A stretch of 64,000 nucleotides of DNA from Agrobacterium sp. a22-2. Lineage in GTDB: Bacteria > Pseudomonadota > Alphaproteobacteria > Rhizobiales > Rhizobiaceae. Positions within the stretch are counted from its first letter, which is position 1. Every line of letters starts with the position of its first letter. The notes under the pieces are model-generated. The model ran no database searches. It was not told the DNA's origin and worked only from the letters and a program-made list of their open reading frames with translations. The DNA lies in contig NZ_JAAXMM010000001.1 in the NCBI RefSeq assembly GCF_012276985.1, forward strand, positions 496,001 through 560,000, written 5' to 3'. Positions 33,889 to 42,543 of the stretch are shown here, one piece after another. The position numbers and the translations under genes were made by a program.

Positions 33889-34194
33889 ATGTCGCACGGT
33901 TGTTCGCACACTTCAACGATCCGCACGGTTCGCCCCAAAACGCTCGGCTGCGAGGAGTGCCTGGAGACAGGACAGGTTTGGTTTCATCTCAGGTTATGCC
34001 GTGAGTGTGGCCATGTCGGATGCTGCGACCAATCTCCCGGTCGTCACGCCACCGCACATTTCCATGCCACGCAGCATCCGATCATAGAAGGTTACGATCC
34101 GCCGGAAGGTTGGGGATGGTGTTTTGTCGACGAGACCATGGTCGAACTGCCGGACCAGACACCGCAGCGTGGCCCCATACCTCGCTACTACTAG
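33889..34194 (+). CDS. UBP-type zinc finger protein
   Basis: A 101-residue protein that is almost entirely a ZnF-UBP domain. Likely zinc ligands are C5 and H7 (CSH), C21 and C24 (CEEC), C37 and C40 (CREC), C45, H53 and H57/H59 (GRHATAHFHATQH). The GWGWCFVDE segment is also typical. In eukaryotes this domain binds the free C terminus of ubiquitin; the bacterial ligand is not known. It stands 57 bases before the flavoprotein gene, an association seen in many bacteria, which suggests a shared function in redox control. Confidence 0.9.
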   Translation: MSHGCSHTSTIRTVRPKTLGCEECLETGQVWFHLRLCRECGHVGCCDQSPGRHATAHFHATQHPIIEGYDPPEGWGWCFVDETMVELPDQTPQRGPIPRYY

Positions 34195-34250
34195 ACCACC
34201 TCAAATCCTCGACGCCATTTTCGACACGTTTCAAGCCAGGAGAAAAATTG

Positions 34251-35924
34251 ATGGCGGATCTCAGCGCAAGACAGCACCAGATGTTCCCGGTGCTGAGCCC
34301 TCGTCAGGTCGAGACGGCCAAACGCTTTGCCAGTGGCGCGCCGCAGCATTTCGAAGCCGGGGAATTTATCTACAAGGTCGGCGATCATGCGGTGCCTGCC
34401 TGGCTGGTGCTGGAAGGTTCGATGGATGTCTTTCGACATGAAGGCCTGTCGCATGAGGCGCCGATCACAACCCATGGCGCCGGTCAACTGTCGGGTGAAG
34501 TCAATCAACTCTCGGGCCGCCCGACATTGGCAGGTGCACGGGCCGGCTCCGACGGTTGCACCGCGGTTGCGTTCGATGCAGCTCATCTTCGCGCCCTGGT
34601 GATCGGCTCAGCGGATGTCGGCGAGATTATCATGCGGGCTTTTATCCTGCGTCGCGTTGGTCTGATCGATTCCGGCGCGGGTTCTGTTCTGATCGGGGCT
34701 CCGGGGAATGCAGCGCTGTTACGCCTGCAAGGGTTTCTCGCCCGCAGCGCCTTTCCCTATATCGTGCTCGATTCTGCCAGCGAAGGCGAAGGCCGTGCTC
34801 TGATCGAACGCTTGGGCATCCTTGTCACAGAACTTCCTCTGATGGTCTGCCCCAATGGTACCGTGCTGAAGAACCCGACCGACGCGGAAGCAGCGGCATG
34901 CCTCGGCATGACGCCGGAACTCATGCCTGGAAAGCTCTATGACGTTGCCGTTGTCGGCGCCGGACCGGCAGGCCTTGCCACCGCCGTCTATGCCGCCTCC
35001 GAAGGGCTTGACGTCATGGTCATCGACGAGCGTTCGGTAGGAGGACAGGCAGGCGCTTCCTCACGCATCGAAAACTATCTCGGCTTCCCCACCGGCATAT
35101 CCGGACAGGCGCTGGCCGGGCGCGCCTATAACCAGGCACTGAAATTCGGCGCGGAAATGGTCTTGCCAGTTGCAGTCAACAGTCTGGTCGCGCCCGAGCG
35201 CGATGCCGGTGTGCTGACGCTGGAACTCGCAGGTGGAAAGGCCGTGACGTCGCGAACGATCGTCATTGCCTCCGGTGCGCATTACCGGCGTCCGGGAATC
35301 GCCAACATCGAGAGCCTTGAGGGCAATGGCATCTCCTATTGGGCTTCTCCAATAGAGGCAAAACTCTGCGCCGGCGAAGAAATCGCCCTGGTCGGCGGGG
35401 GAAATTCGGCCGGTCAGGCCATCGCTTTCCTCGCACCTCAGGTCAAGAAACTCCATCTCGTCGTTCGGCGCGCGCTCGAAGAAACGATGTCGCAATATCT
35501 GATCGACCGCATCAGGGCATTCCCCAATGTCGAACTGCACATGCACTGCGAAGTGGATGCGATTGAGGGCGATCCCACGGGCGGCTTGAAATCCGCCACC
35601 CTGCGCAACCGGCTGGATAACAGCGAACGACAGCTGTCACTTCATCACCTTTTTCTCTTTATCGGAGCCGATCCGAACGCCGGCTGGATCAGCAACCGCG
35701 TCCATACCGATGACAAGGGTTTCATCGTTACAGGACAATCCTTCGATGCGCTGTGCAGCTTCACCCGCAGTCCTCTGCCGCTGGAGACCAGCCTACCAAA
35801 CGTTTTCGCCATCGGCGATGTCCGGGCCGGATCGACCAAGCGGGTGGCGGCCGCAGTCGGGGAAGGTGCAGCCGTTGTCTCCCAGATCCACGCTGCGCTC
35901 AGCCTGATGAAGACCCCGAACTGA
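34251..35924 (+). CDS. Cyclic-nucleotide-binding, thioredoxin-reductase-like FAD oxidoreductase
   Basis: Flavoprotein of 557 residues with three parts. Residues 1-135 are a cNMP-binding/CRP-like beta roll (AGEFIYKVGDHAVPAWLVLEGSMDVFRH). Residues 145-215 are a thioredoxin-like domain without a CxxC (RSAFPYIVLDS, LPLMVCPNGTVLKNP). Residues 230-557 are a thioredoxin-reductase fold with the FAD motif VVGAGPAG (near 236), the NADPH motif LVGGGNSAGQA and the C-terminal FAIGDVRAGSTKRVAAAVGEG. The usual TrxR redox CxxC is absent (SPIEAKLCAGEE at that place), so it is not a standard thioredoxin reductase. The ATG at 34251 has AGGAG upstream. It is the last gene of the two-component cluster and ends at a strong terminator. 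Confidence 0.88.
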   Translation: MADLSARQHQMFPVLSPRQVETAKRFASGAPQHFEAGEFIYKVGDHAVPAWLVLEGSMDVFRHEGLSHEAPITTHGAGQLSGEVNQLSGRPTLAGARAGSDGCTAVAFDAAHLRALVIGSADVGEIIMRAFILRRVGLIDSGAGSVLIGAPGNAALLRLQGFLARSAFPYIVLDSASEGEGRALIERLGILVTELPLMVCPNGTVLKNPTDAEAAACLGMTPELMPGKLYDVAVVGAGPAGLATAVYAASEGLDVMVIDERSVGGQAGASSRIENYLGFPTGISGQALAGRAYNQALKFGAEMVLPVAVNSLVAPERDAGVLTLELAGGKAVTSRTIVIASGAHYRRPGIANIESLEGNGISYWASPIEAKLCAGEEIALVGGGNSAGQAIAFLAPQVKKLHLVVRRALEETMSQYLIDRIRAFPNVELHMHCEVDAIEGDPTGGLKSATLRNRLDNSERQLSLHHLFLFIGADPNAGWISNRVHTDDKGFIVTGQSFDALCSFTRSPLPLETSLPNVFAIGDVRAGSTKRVAAAVGEGAAVVSQIHAALSLMKTPN

Positions 35925-35950
35925 AACGCCCGCCAATATTCTAAATCAAA

Positions 35951-35978
35951 CGACCCGCTGGCAGATGCCAGCGGGTCG
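35951..35978. terminator. Bidirectional terminator between convergent genes
   Basis: CGACCCGCTGGCA (35951-35963) and TGCCAGCGGGTCG (35966-35978) are perfect 13-base arms around GA. They lie between the flavoprotein gene (+) and the FAD monooxygenase gene (-). The flanks are AT-rich on both sides (TCTAAATCAAA; AAATGTCATTCT). Confidence 0.75.
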
Positions 35979-36017
35979 AAATGTCATTCTCTGACGTGAT
36001 AGACGATCAGTCGACGC

Positions 36018-37133
36018 TCAAATTGCCGATGCGCCAAGCTGCCGACCATAAGCAACGATTTCCCGGCCAACGGAGATACGATCGGCCTCAAACCGCCGCA
36101 GGGCGGCATGAAGGTCAACCGCAGACGCCAGGCAGTTGCTCAACGCCATGACATCGCCGGCTGCTTTCGACACGCCCATCGCGGTGTGCGGCCGCGCGAC
36201 AAAGGCGGCGTCACCGATCAGAACGATGGATCGGCCGATCATACGGGGTGCCTCGTAGTCGAAAATACCTTGTATCGACGGGCTTCGCTCGGCAGCAACC
36301 GCCAGCGCGAATTGCGGCGGAAGCATTTGTGCGGCATCGGTGCGCAAGGCCTGCAGACGGTCGTTCGACAAGCCGCCGCGCGGCAGCGAAAACGTATGCA
36401 TCCGCTGATCGAGATCGGTGAACGTGCCGGCAAGGTCGCTTGGCTGCACCTTACGGTACCAGACCCAATTGTAGCGACGGCTGCCCCTGCTCATCTCTCC
36501 TTTCGAACCGGGGACAAGATAGCCGAGAGCGTGTACGCCCGGCCGGACATGGAACGCAAACCGGTCGAGAAGCAGCGCGGCGGCAGAGGGCAGACTGGTT
36601 TCCGGGATCAACCCGCGCCAAGCAACATAGCCGGAATAGCGATTCTGATTCTCCTTTGGATTAAGCGCACCACGCACCACGGAACCGAGGCCATCGGCGC
36701 CGATCACAAGATCGGCTGTCTCTCGCGTCCCGTCACCAAAAATCAGTTCCGCACCGCTCTCGCCGTCCAGCACATCGACGACGTCCCGGCCCAAGAAATA
36801 GGTTTCGGGCGCGATACGCGACGCGACGGTTTCGAACAGGACATCCCAGGAGATTTGTGTCTGGGGCATACTGACGGTCTGGGCGATACTACCGTCCTGA
36901 TCGAGATAGATGCGTTCCTTTGCCACCACGCCGATGCGTGCCACATGCTCGCAACCGATCAGCCTGAGAATGCGAAGCAGATCGCTCTGACCGACAAGGC
37001 CCGCTCCCCGCCCGGCCAGACCGTTCCTTGATCGCTCGTAGATGCGAACATCGTGGCCAGCCTGCTGCAGCATGATGCCAGCGAAGAGGCCGGCGAGCGA
37101 ACCGCCGACGATTCTGATAAGTAGCTTGTTCAT
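36018..37133 (-). CDS. FAD-dependent aromatic-ring-type monooxygenase
   Basis: Group A flavin monooxygenase-like protein of 371 residues. It has an N-terminal dinucleotide motif (IRIVGGSLAGLFAGIMLQQAGHDVRIYERS), the DG motif (ADLVIGADGLGSVVRGAL) and the GD motif (SIVLIGDAAFVARPHTAMGVSKAAGDVMAL). The family hydroxylates aromatic or other ring compounds; the substrate is unknown. The start at 37133 gives the canonical N terminus, and the longer frame to 37295 overlaps the MFS gene. It is co-transcribed with the MFS gene (10-bp gap). Confidence 0.9.
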   Translation of the reverse strand: MNKLLIRIVGGSLAGLFAGIMLQQAGHDVRIYERSRNGLAGRGAGLVGQSDLLRILRLIGCEHVARIGVVAKERIYLDQDGSIAQTVSMPQTQISWDVLFETVASRIAPETYFLGRDVVDVLDGESGAELIFGDGTRETADLVIGADGLGSVVRGALNPKENQNRYSGYVAWRGLIPETSLPSAAALLLDRFAFHVRPGVHALGYLVPGSKGEMSRGSRRYNWVWYRKVQPSDLAGTFTDLDQRMHTFSLPRGGLSNDRLQALRTDAAQMLPPQFALAVAAERSPSIQGIFDYEAPRMIGRSIVLIGDAAFVARPHTAMGVSKAAGDVMALSNCLASAVDLHAALRRFEADRISVGREIVAYGRQLGASAI

Positions 37134-37143
37134 CGTCCTGACC

Positions 37144-38364
37144 TCAGTGCCCGACAACCGCCGGATGGCGGCGATGATGAATAAACTTGATGGCGAACGC
37201 TGCGATGCCAAGGGCCGCGCCAAGAAGGCTGACGAAGGGCCAGCCACCCTGTCCCCAAGCGAACGTCGCCATCGCCGAGCCCGCGGCGCCGCCAAGGAAC
37301 ATACCGGTCATAAAAACGGTATTGAGTCGGCTGCGCGCATCGGCTTCAAGCGCATAGATGATGTGCTGGTTGGAGATGAGTGCGCTCTGTATGCCGAAAT
37401 CGAGCACGATGACGCCGACGACCAGGGGAGCGATTGATGCCCAGACGCCGAAGATCAGCCAGGCAAGGATCGTCAGGCCCGCGCCCATCCAGACCACGAA
37501 ATGCGGCCCCCGCGTGTCGGCGACCCGGCCTGCCAGCGGCGCTGCAAAGATGCCGACCGCACCGACGACACCGAACAGACCTGCGACATCCGCACCGAGC
37601 TGGAACTTCGGCCCGGCGAGATAAAGTGCCAGGACTGTCCAGAAGGCTGTGAACGAAGCAAACAGCAATGCCTGAATGACGGTCGCGGCCCTCAACGCCG
37701 GGTGGCGTTTCCAGAGCTGGCCGAGAGACCGGAGTGCCTGATGATAGCGCAAGGTCGATGTTGGCTGGTGATGCGGAAGCATCGCATACATGAGACCGGC
37801 GGCAAACAGCGCCAGCGGCACCCCGATCCAGAACATCTCCCGCCAGCCAGCATGTTCGCCAACGAAACCCGAGAGGGTGCGGCTGAACAATATGCCCGAC
37901 AGAACGCCCGCCATGACTGTGCCGATCGTGGCGCCGCGCTTTTCCGGCGCTGCCAGAGATGCGGCGAACGGTACGATCTGCTGGGCGACAGTGGAACATG
38001 TGCCGACAATGACTGAGGCTACAATCAGCATCCAGGCCGTCGGCGCAAGTGCCGCGAGCGCCAGCGCTGCCGCCAGAACCAGGAACTGACCAATGATCAT
38101 GCGGCGCCGATTAACGAGGTCGCCGAGCGGCAGCAGCAAAAACAACCCGAGCGCATAGCCGAGCTGCGTCGCCGTCGGCACCATGCCGGTGATCGGCTGT
38201 TGACTGAAATCCGCCTCGATAAGGCCAAGCATCGGCTGGTTGTAATAGATGTTCGCGACTGCAATGCCGCCAGCGACGGCCATGGCCAGTAGCGTAGCCT
38301 GTCCGATCGCATCATTTCGGGTGGCGCTTGCCGCCCTGGCCTGCATCTGTTCGGTCTTTTCCAT
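37144..38364 (-). CDS. MFS transporter
   Basis: Inner-membrane major facilitator of 406 residues. Twelve hydrophobic segments are visible (LLAMAVAGGIAVANIYYNQPMLG, QLGYALGLFLLLPLGDLVNRRRM, LVLAAALALAALAP). The loop after helix 2 carries the MFS GDLVNRRR motif. It resembles drug-resistance or sugar-efflux permeases of the YnfM/AraJ kind. The start at 38364 is chosen because the frame further upstream overlaps the divergent oxidoreductase gene. It is first of a two-gene operon with the monooxygenase, perhaps exporting its substrate or product. Confidence 0.9.
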   Translation of the reverse strand: MEKTEQMQARAASATRNDAIGQATLLAMAVAGGIAVANIYYNQPMLGLIEADFSQQPITGMVPTATQLGYALGLFLLLPLGDLVNRRRMIIGQFLVLAAALALAALAPTAWMLIVASVIVGTCSTVAQQIVPFAASLAAPEKRGATIGTVMAGVLSGILFSRTLSGFVGEHAGWREMFWIGVPLALFAAGLMYAMLPHHQPTSTLRYHQALRSLGQLWKRHPALRAATVIQALLFASFTAFWTVLALYLAGPKFQLGADVAGLFGVVGAVGIFAAPLAGRVADTRGPHFVVWMGAGLTILAWLIFGVWASIAPLVVGVIVLDFGIQSALISNQHIIYALEADARSRLNTVFMTGMFLGGAAGSAMATFAWGQGGWPFVSLLGAALGIAAFAIKFIHHRRHPAVVGH

Positions 38365-38520
38365 AATCCTGCTCCAACGCAAATCTTGATCAGAGCAAGC
38401 TATGTCCAATGGCATTGCACGCACATCCAATGGACGTCTACCCGGACCTATACATCGGTCTAGGTTCGCATCGATGGGTTCGATGCTAGATCTGTAGAAA
38501 CACGGTGAAGGGAGTTTGCA

Positions 38521-40824
38521 ATGAGCGAGAAGCGGCCGGATGGGATCGAGCGTTACACGGCCCCGGCGGGCGGTTGGGGCGCACTCAAGGCCGTGGCCAA
38601 AACCCTCGCCCATCAACAGATCATCGCAGAGGGTGCTGCTACACTGCTGAAGGCAAACCAGCCGGAGGGGTTCGATTGCCCCGGCTGCGCCTGGCCCGAT
38701 CCGAAGCATACAAGTTCCTTCGAGTTCTGCGAGAATGGCGCCAAGGCGATCACCTGGGAATCGACCGCCAGGCGTGTCGGCCCGGATTTCTTCGCCGCCC
38801 ATACCGTCACCGACCTCTGGGAGTGGACGGACCACAAGCTCGAAGACCAGGGCCGGCTGACGCATCCGCTGATCTACGATCATGCGAGCGATCGCTATAT
38901 ACCAATCGAATGGGAAGCTGCATTCGCCCGCATCGCCGCAGAACTGAACAGCTTGCCCAGCCCTGACATGGCGGAATTCTACACGTCCGGCAGGGCCTCG
39001 AACGAGGCGGCATTCCTGTTCCAGCTTTTCGTGCGCGCCTATGGCACCAACAATTTCCCCGACTGTTCCAACATGTGCCATGAGGCCACCAGCGTCGGCC
39101 TGCCCCTGTCGATCGGCGTCGGCAAGGGCACTGTGACGCTGGAGGATTTTGATCATGCCGACGCGATCTTCTCGTTCGGGCACAATCCCGGGACCAACCA
39201 TCCGCGCATGATGACTACGCTTCACGAAGCGTCACGCCGGGGGGTGCCCATCGTGGTCTTCAATCCGCTCAAGGAGCGCGCACTGGAGCGGTTCGCCGCA
39301 CCGCAGGATCCGATCGAGATGACGACGATGTCGTCGACCCAGATTGCGTCCGCCTATCACCAGGTTCGCACCGGCGGCGATCTCGCCGCGCTCAAAGGCC
39401 TGATGAAGCGCATTTTCGAACGCGACGCGGCTGACATCGCCGACGGAGGACCCGGCGTGCTCGACCGTGAATTCATCGAGGCCCACACCGTTGGACTGGA
39501 GGAACTGAAGACCGATATCGAACGCACGGAATGGTCTGAAATCGTCGAAAAATCGGGCCTGTCGCTGGAAGCGCTGGACAGCGCTGTCGATGTCTACCTT
39601 AAGGCCAAAAACGTCATCCTCTGCTATGGCATGGGTATCACCCAGCATGCCAATGGCACCGCAAATGTTCAGCAACTCGCCAATTTTCTGATGCTGCGCG
39701 GCAATATCGGCCGGCAGGGTGCCGGTATATGCCCGTTGCGCGGCCACTCCAACGTGCAGGGCGACAGGACAGTCGGTATCACGGAAATTCCAAATGTCGC
39801 GCTTCTCGACGGCATGGAAAGAGCCTTCGGTTTTCGACCGCCTTCGGAAAAGGGGCACAACGCCGTAGAGGCCGTCGAAGCCATTATCGACGGCAGGTCG
39901 AAAGCACTTGTCTGTCTCGGCGGCAATCTCGCTGTCGCCATGTCGGATCCAGAAGCGACATTCGCGGGCATGCGAAAGCTCGACCTGGCCGTCCATCTCG
40001 CCACGAAGCTCAATCGCTCGCATCTGCTGTTGGCAAAAACGTCGATCATCCTGCCGGTTCTGGGCCGGACGGATCTGGACATGCAAGCGACAGGCCGCCA
40101 ATCGGTCACGGTGGAGGATTCCATGTCGATGGTGCATGCGTCACGCGGTTTCCTCAAACCGCCCAGCGACCAACTGCGCTCGGAGCCCTGGATCGTTGCC
40201 GGCATGGCCAAAGCAACGCTTGGCGACCGGTACGGCATTGATTGGGAGGAAATGGCAGGCGACTACAAGTTGATCCGCGACAAGATCGAGATTGTGTTTC
40301 CCGATTTCCACGATTTCAACAGACGCGTGAAGACGCCCGGTGGCTTCCGTCTCACGGTCGCGGCGTCGAGCCGCGTGTGGAATACGCCGTCCGGCAAGGC
40401 CGAGTTTCTGGTGGCACCTGGCCTGGATGAGGATGCACGCCTGCGCGACCCCGATGCCCTTGTGCTGACCACTCTCCGCAGTCACGACCAGTACAACACC
40501 ACGATATACGGCCTCGATGACCGGTACCGTGGCGTCTTCGGCCGCCGCGACGTCATCTTCATGAGCCAGAAAGACCTCGAAACACGTGGCCTGGCAGACG
40601 GCGATCTGATCGACGTCGAAGCGATCTCTGCGAGCGGTACCAAAACCGTTGCCGGATTTACCGCCGTTGCCTACGATATTCCACCTGGCTCGGTGGCAGG
40701 CTACTACCCCGAAATGAACCAGGTCATCGCGCTGGCGGATTACGACAGAAAATCCGGAACGCCAGCATATAAGGGCGTTCCGGTGAAGGTACGTAGATCC
40801 GCGCAACCGATCTCGATCCCCTGA
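38521..40824 (+). CDS. FdhF/YdeP-family molybdopterin oxidoreductase
   Basis: Molybdopterin-guanine-dinucleotide enzyme of 767 residues related to formate dehydrogenase H. The N-terminal cysteines (FDCPGCAWP) belong to the YdeP subgroup, which has fewer Fe-S ligands than FdhF. Mo-cofactor binding segments include FYTSGRASNEAAFLFQLFVRAYGTNNFPDCSNMCHEA, NPGTNHPRMMTTLHEASRRG and LRGHSNVQGDRTVGI. The C-terminal MopB domain (LVLTTLRSHDQYNTTIYGLDDRYRG) is complete. E. coli YdeP is linked to acid resistance; the real substrate is unknown. It is divergent from the MFS-monooxygenase operon and has a GAAGGGAG ribosome-binding site. Confidence 0.92.
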   Translation: MSEKRPDGIERYTAPAGGWGALKAVAKTLAHQQIIAEGAATLLKANQPEGFDCPGCAWPDPKHTSSFEFCENGAKAITWESTARRVGPDFFAAHTVTDLWEWTDHKLEDQGRLTHPLIYDHASDRYIPIEWEAAFARIAAELNSLPSPDMAEFYTSGRASNEAAFLFQLFVRAYGTNNFPDCSNMCHEATSVGLPLSIGVGKGTVTLEDFDHADAIFSFGHNPGTNHPRMMTTLHEASRRGVPIVVFNPLKERALERFAAPQDPIEMTTMSSTQIASAYHQVRTGGDLAALKGLMKRIFERDAADIADGGPGVLDREFIEAHTVGLEELKTDIERTEWSEIVEKSGLSLEALDSAVDVYLKAKNVILCYGMGITQHANGTANVQQLANFLMLRGNIGRQGAGICPLRGHSNVQGDRTVGITEIPNVALLDGMERAFGFRPPSEKGHNAVEAVEAIIDGRSKALVCLGGNLAVAMSDPEATFAGMRKLDLAVHLATKLNRSHLLLAKTSIILPVLGRTDLDMQATGRQSVTVEDSMSMVHASRGFLKPPSDQLRSEPWIVAGMAKATLGDRYGIDWEEMAGDYKLIRDKIEIVFPDFHDFNRRVKTPGGFRLTVAASSRVWNTPSGKAEFLVAPGLDEDARLRDPDALVLTTLRSHDQYNTTIYGLDDRYRGVFGRRDVIFMSQKDLETRGLADGDLIDVEAISASGTKTVAGFTAVAYDIPPGSVAGYYPEMNQVIALADYDRKSGTPAYKGVPVKVRRSAQPISIP

Positions 40825-40844
40825 TCGACGCCGCTGGTATAGCG

Positions 40845-41222
40845 TTAGAAGCAAGACCGTGGTCGTGCATTCGCCGGCAGCAGCTCTTCGGCTGAAACCC
40901 TCAAAGCATAGCGCCTTGATAGGATTGGAACCATCGCTGTGTCCGCGGTTTGAATAGGTATCTGATTTAACTTAGATTTTATGGCGGCAGTGATGCCCTG
41001 ATCGGGCACGTTGGCCGGACAAATGTTGCCGTCCCGCGTGAAATCAGCCAAGGAAAGCCTGCCTTGAAGAAGCGCGGTGGCAAGGCAGTATTGCATCGAA
41101 AACCGCGCCTGCATCTCATCTGCGGGATCAGAATAAGCCAGATTGCTGACAGTAGACTGTCCCACTTTTGTTTCGATGCGCTGCACCTCATCGAGCGTGT
41201 TACAAATTTTCATCAAGGCCAC
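40845..41222 (-). pseudogene. C-terminal remnant of an MmgE/PrpD-family protein
   Basis: The leftward frame contains a run typical of the C-terminal part of 2-methylcitrate-dehydratase-like (MmgE/PrpD) proteins: ADEMQARFSMQYCLATALLQGRLSLADFT (consensus ...LEAKFSMQYC.A.ALLDG...L..FT). The family is about 450 residues long; only this 125-codon piece is present and its ends are unconserved. No ribosome-binding site is visible. It is a deletion remnant rather than a working gene. Confidence 0.65.
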
Positions 41223-41238
41223 AATGGTCCCATTGTGG
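41219..41238. promoter_or_regulatory. 20-bp palindrome at the edge of the MmgE/PrpD remnant
   Basis: CCACAATGGTCCCATTGTGG has 9-base arms around TC. It has the size and symmetry of a dimeric-regulator operator (for example GntR type), but no regulator gene is adjacent. It may be a leftover operator of the lost gene. Confidence 0.4.
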
Positions 41239-41406
41239 GGCTGACTTTCGTGCTTTGTTAAACTTTACCTGAAGCATGGCGCCTCCACTCGGTCGTTTAC
41301 CTGCAGGCCGCCGAAGGCGTGCGTGCCGCATATAGATGTCAGGATTACGACTGCGGCGCGCGACGCCCGATGCGGGAAGGATCGCGCCAAATGCGTATTG
41401 CAAGTC

Positions 41407-42309
41407 TCAGAGCGCCCCTTTGAGGAATACGTGGATGTAGTCGGCGGACAGCTGCGGGAATTGATGCTGCGGTCCGTGGCCGGCTCTGGGCATGATCAAA
41501 AGCTGTCCGCGCGGTATTGTCCGGATGAGTGGAAACCAGTTGTCGGCAGGGGTGCCTGGATCGTTATCGCCGCAGAAGATCAGCATCGGCACGTCGGAGG
41601 TCATAAGCGCCTGGCGGATGCCTTCCTTGTCTTCGTGATATTTCTGGGCAGCTGCGAAGAAGACGTTGAACGCATCCATTGTCGAGGGAATGTGATCTGT
41701 TACCCCTTGGCGGGCATAGATGCGCTCATGCGAGGCCGCGGCGGCGACCAAGCTTTCCTTGTAGGCCGGCTCGAAAAACAGGATTTCTTCGTCGTTGAGA
41801 TCGTTGACGGGCTTGATCGCCCTCTCAAACCAATCCTTGCGCATCGGATGCTCGTTCTCGCCCGGAGGATTCGTGCCGATCAATACCGCACGCTTAACCA
41901 TCGCGGGGTGTTTGATGAGGAAGACCTGAGCAAGCGCGCCGCCCCAGGACCAGCCAACGAGATCGAATGTCTCCAGGTCTATCGCTTTGGCAAAAGCCGC
42001 CATCGTGTCTGCGATGACAACCATGTCGGGCGTGAGTTTGCCCTCAGAATATCCGACGCCGGAATAATCGACCATGATGACCCGGTACTCTTCGGCCAGC
42101 GCGTCCACGAAGGCAGGGTCCCAGGTGTCCAATGTGCCGCGGAGGCGGTTGAACAGGACGATTGGCTCGCCAGAGCCGACCTCACGATAAGCGAGTTTTA
42201 CACCATCGACTTCGACCGATTTCGTCGAAGTGGTCGCGGCGGAATCCTTGGCAAGGACCTGGAATGGCGACCAAACCAGGACCATGAACAATGCGAGTGC
42301 ATATCTCAT
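41407..42309 (-). CDS. Exported alpha/beta hydrolase
   Basis: Alpha/beta-hydrolase fold protein of 300 residues with a Sec signal peptide (RYALALFMVLVWSPFQVLA). It shows EVGSGEPIVLFNRLRGTLDTWDP (oxyanion region), the nucleophile serine in LVGWSWGGALAQ, the acid in FCGDNDPGTP and the histidine in RAGHGPQHQFP. It is a periplasmic esterase- or hydrolase-like enzyme with unknown substrate. The start at 42309 is preceded by a GGAGAG ribosome-binding site; the longer frame to 42537 runs into a catalase remnant. It is separate from the haloperoxidase group. Confidence 0.87.
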   Translation of the reverse strand: MRYALALFMVLVWSPFQVLAKDSAATTSTKSVEVDGVKLAYREVGSGEPIVLFNRLRGTLDTWDPAFVDALAEEYRVIMVDYSGVGYSEGKLTPDMVVIADTMAAFAKAIDLETFDLVGWSWGGALAQVFLIKHPAMVKRAVLIGTNPPGENEHPMRKDWFERAIKPVNDLNDEEILFFEPAYKESLVAAAASHERIYARQGVTDHIPSTMDAFNVFFAAAQKYHEDKEGIRQALMTSDVPMLIFCGDNDPGTPADNWFPLIRTIPRGQLLIMPRAGHGPQHQFPQLSADYIHVFLKGAL

Positions 42310-42411
42310 TTCGGCTCTCCTTGGGGAGTTGGACAGCAATTGTAAAAGGTGGGACGGACCTGAGGGAAGACGGTCCGCCCGCGGTGTCGCACGCGGCGGA
42401 TCGCGTCCACC

Positions 42412-42512
42412 GACAGCGAAAGCCTGGAATGAACGCTGATGCCGTCTACTCCGCGGCCTTGGACGGTCGAGAAGCGCACGAAGACAGGGGTCAATGGCTT
42501 GTCTGTCATTTG
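42412..42512 (-). pseudogene. Short catalase remnant
   Basis: On the minus strand the frame reads MTDKPLTPVFVRFSTVQGRG, which matches the distinctive catalase segment TPVFVRFSTV.G.RGS. After a one-base frame change the sequence continues RSFQAFAV, recalling the catalase continuation RDVRGFAV. The rest of the roughly 480-residue enzyme is absent. It is a small deletion relic lying just upstream of the hydrolase gene. Confidence 0.55.
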
Positions 42513-42543
42513 GATTCCCACCGTCTTGATTGAACACTCAGGA

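Noticed and set aside
34251-35924. Annotation of the flavoprotein as a thioredoxin reductase
   Set aside because: The redox-active CxxC is absent from the NADPH domain and the thioredoxin-like domain also lacks cysteines, so that name would be misleading.
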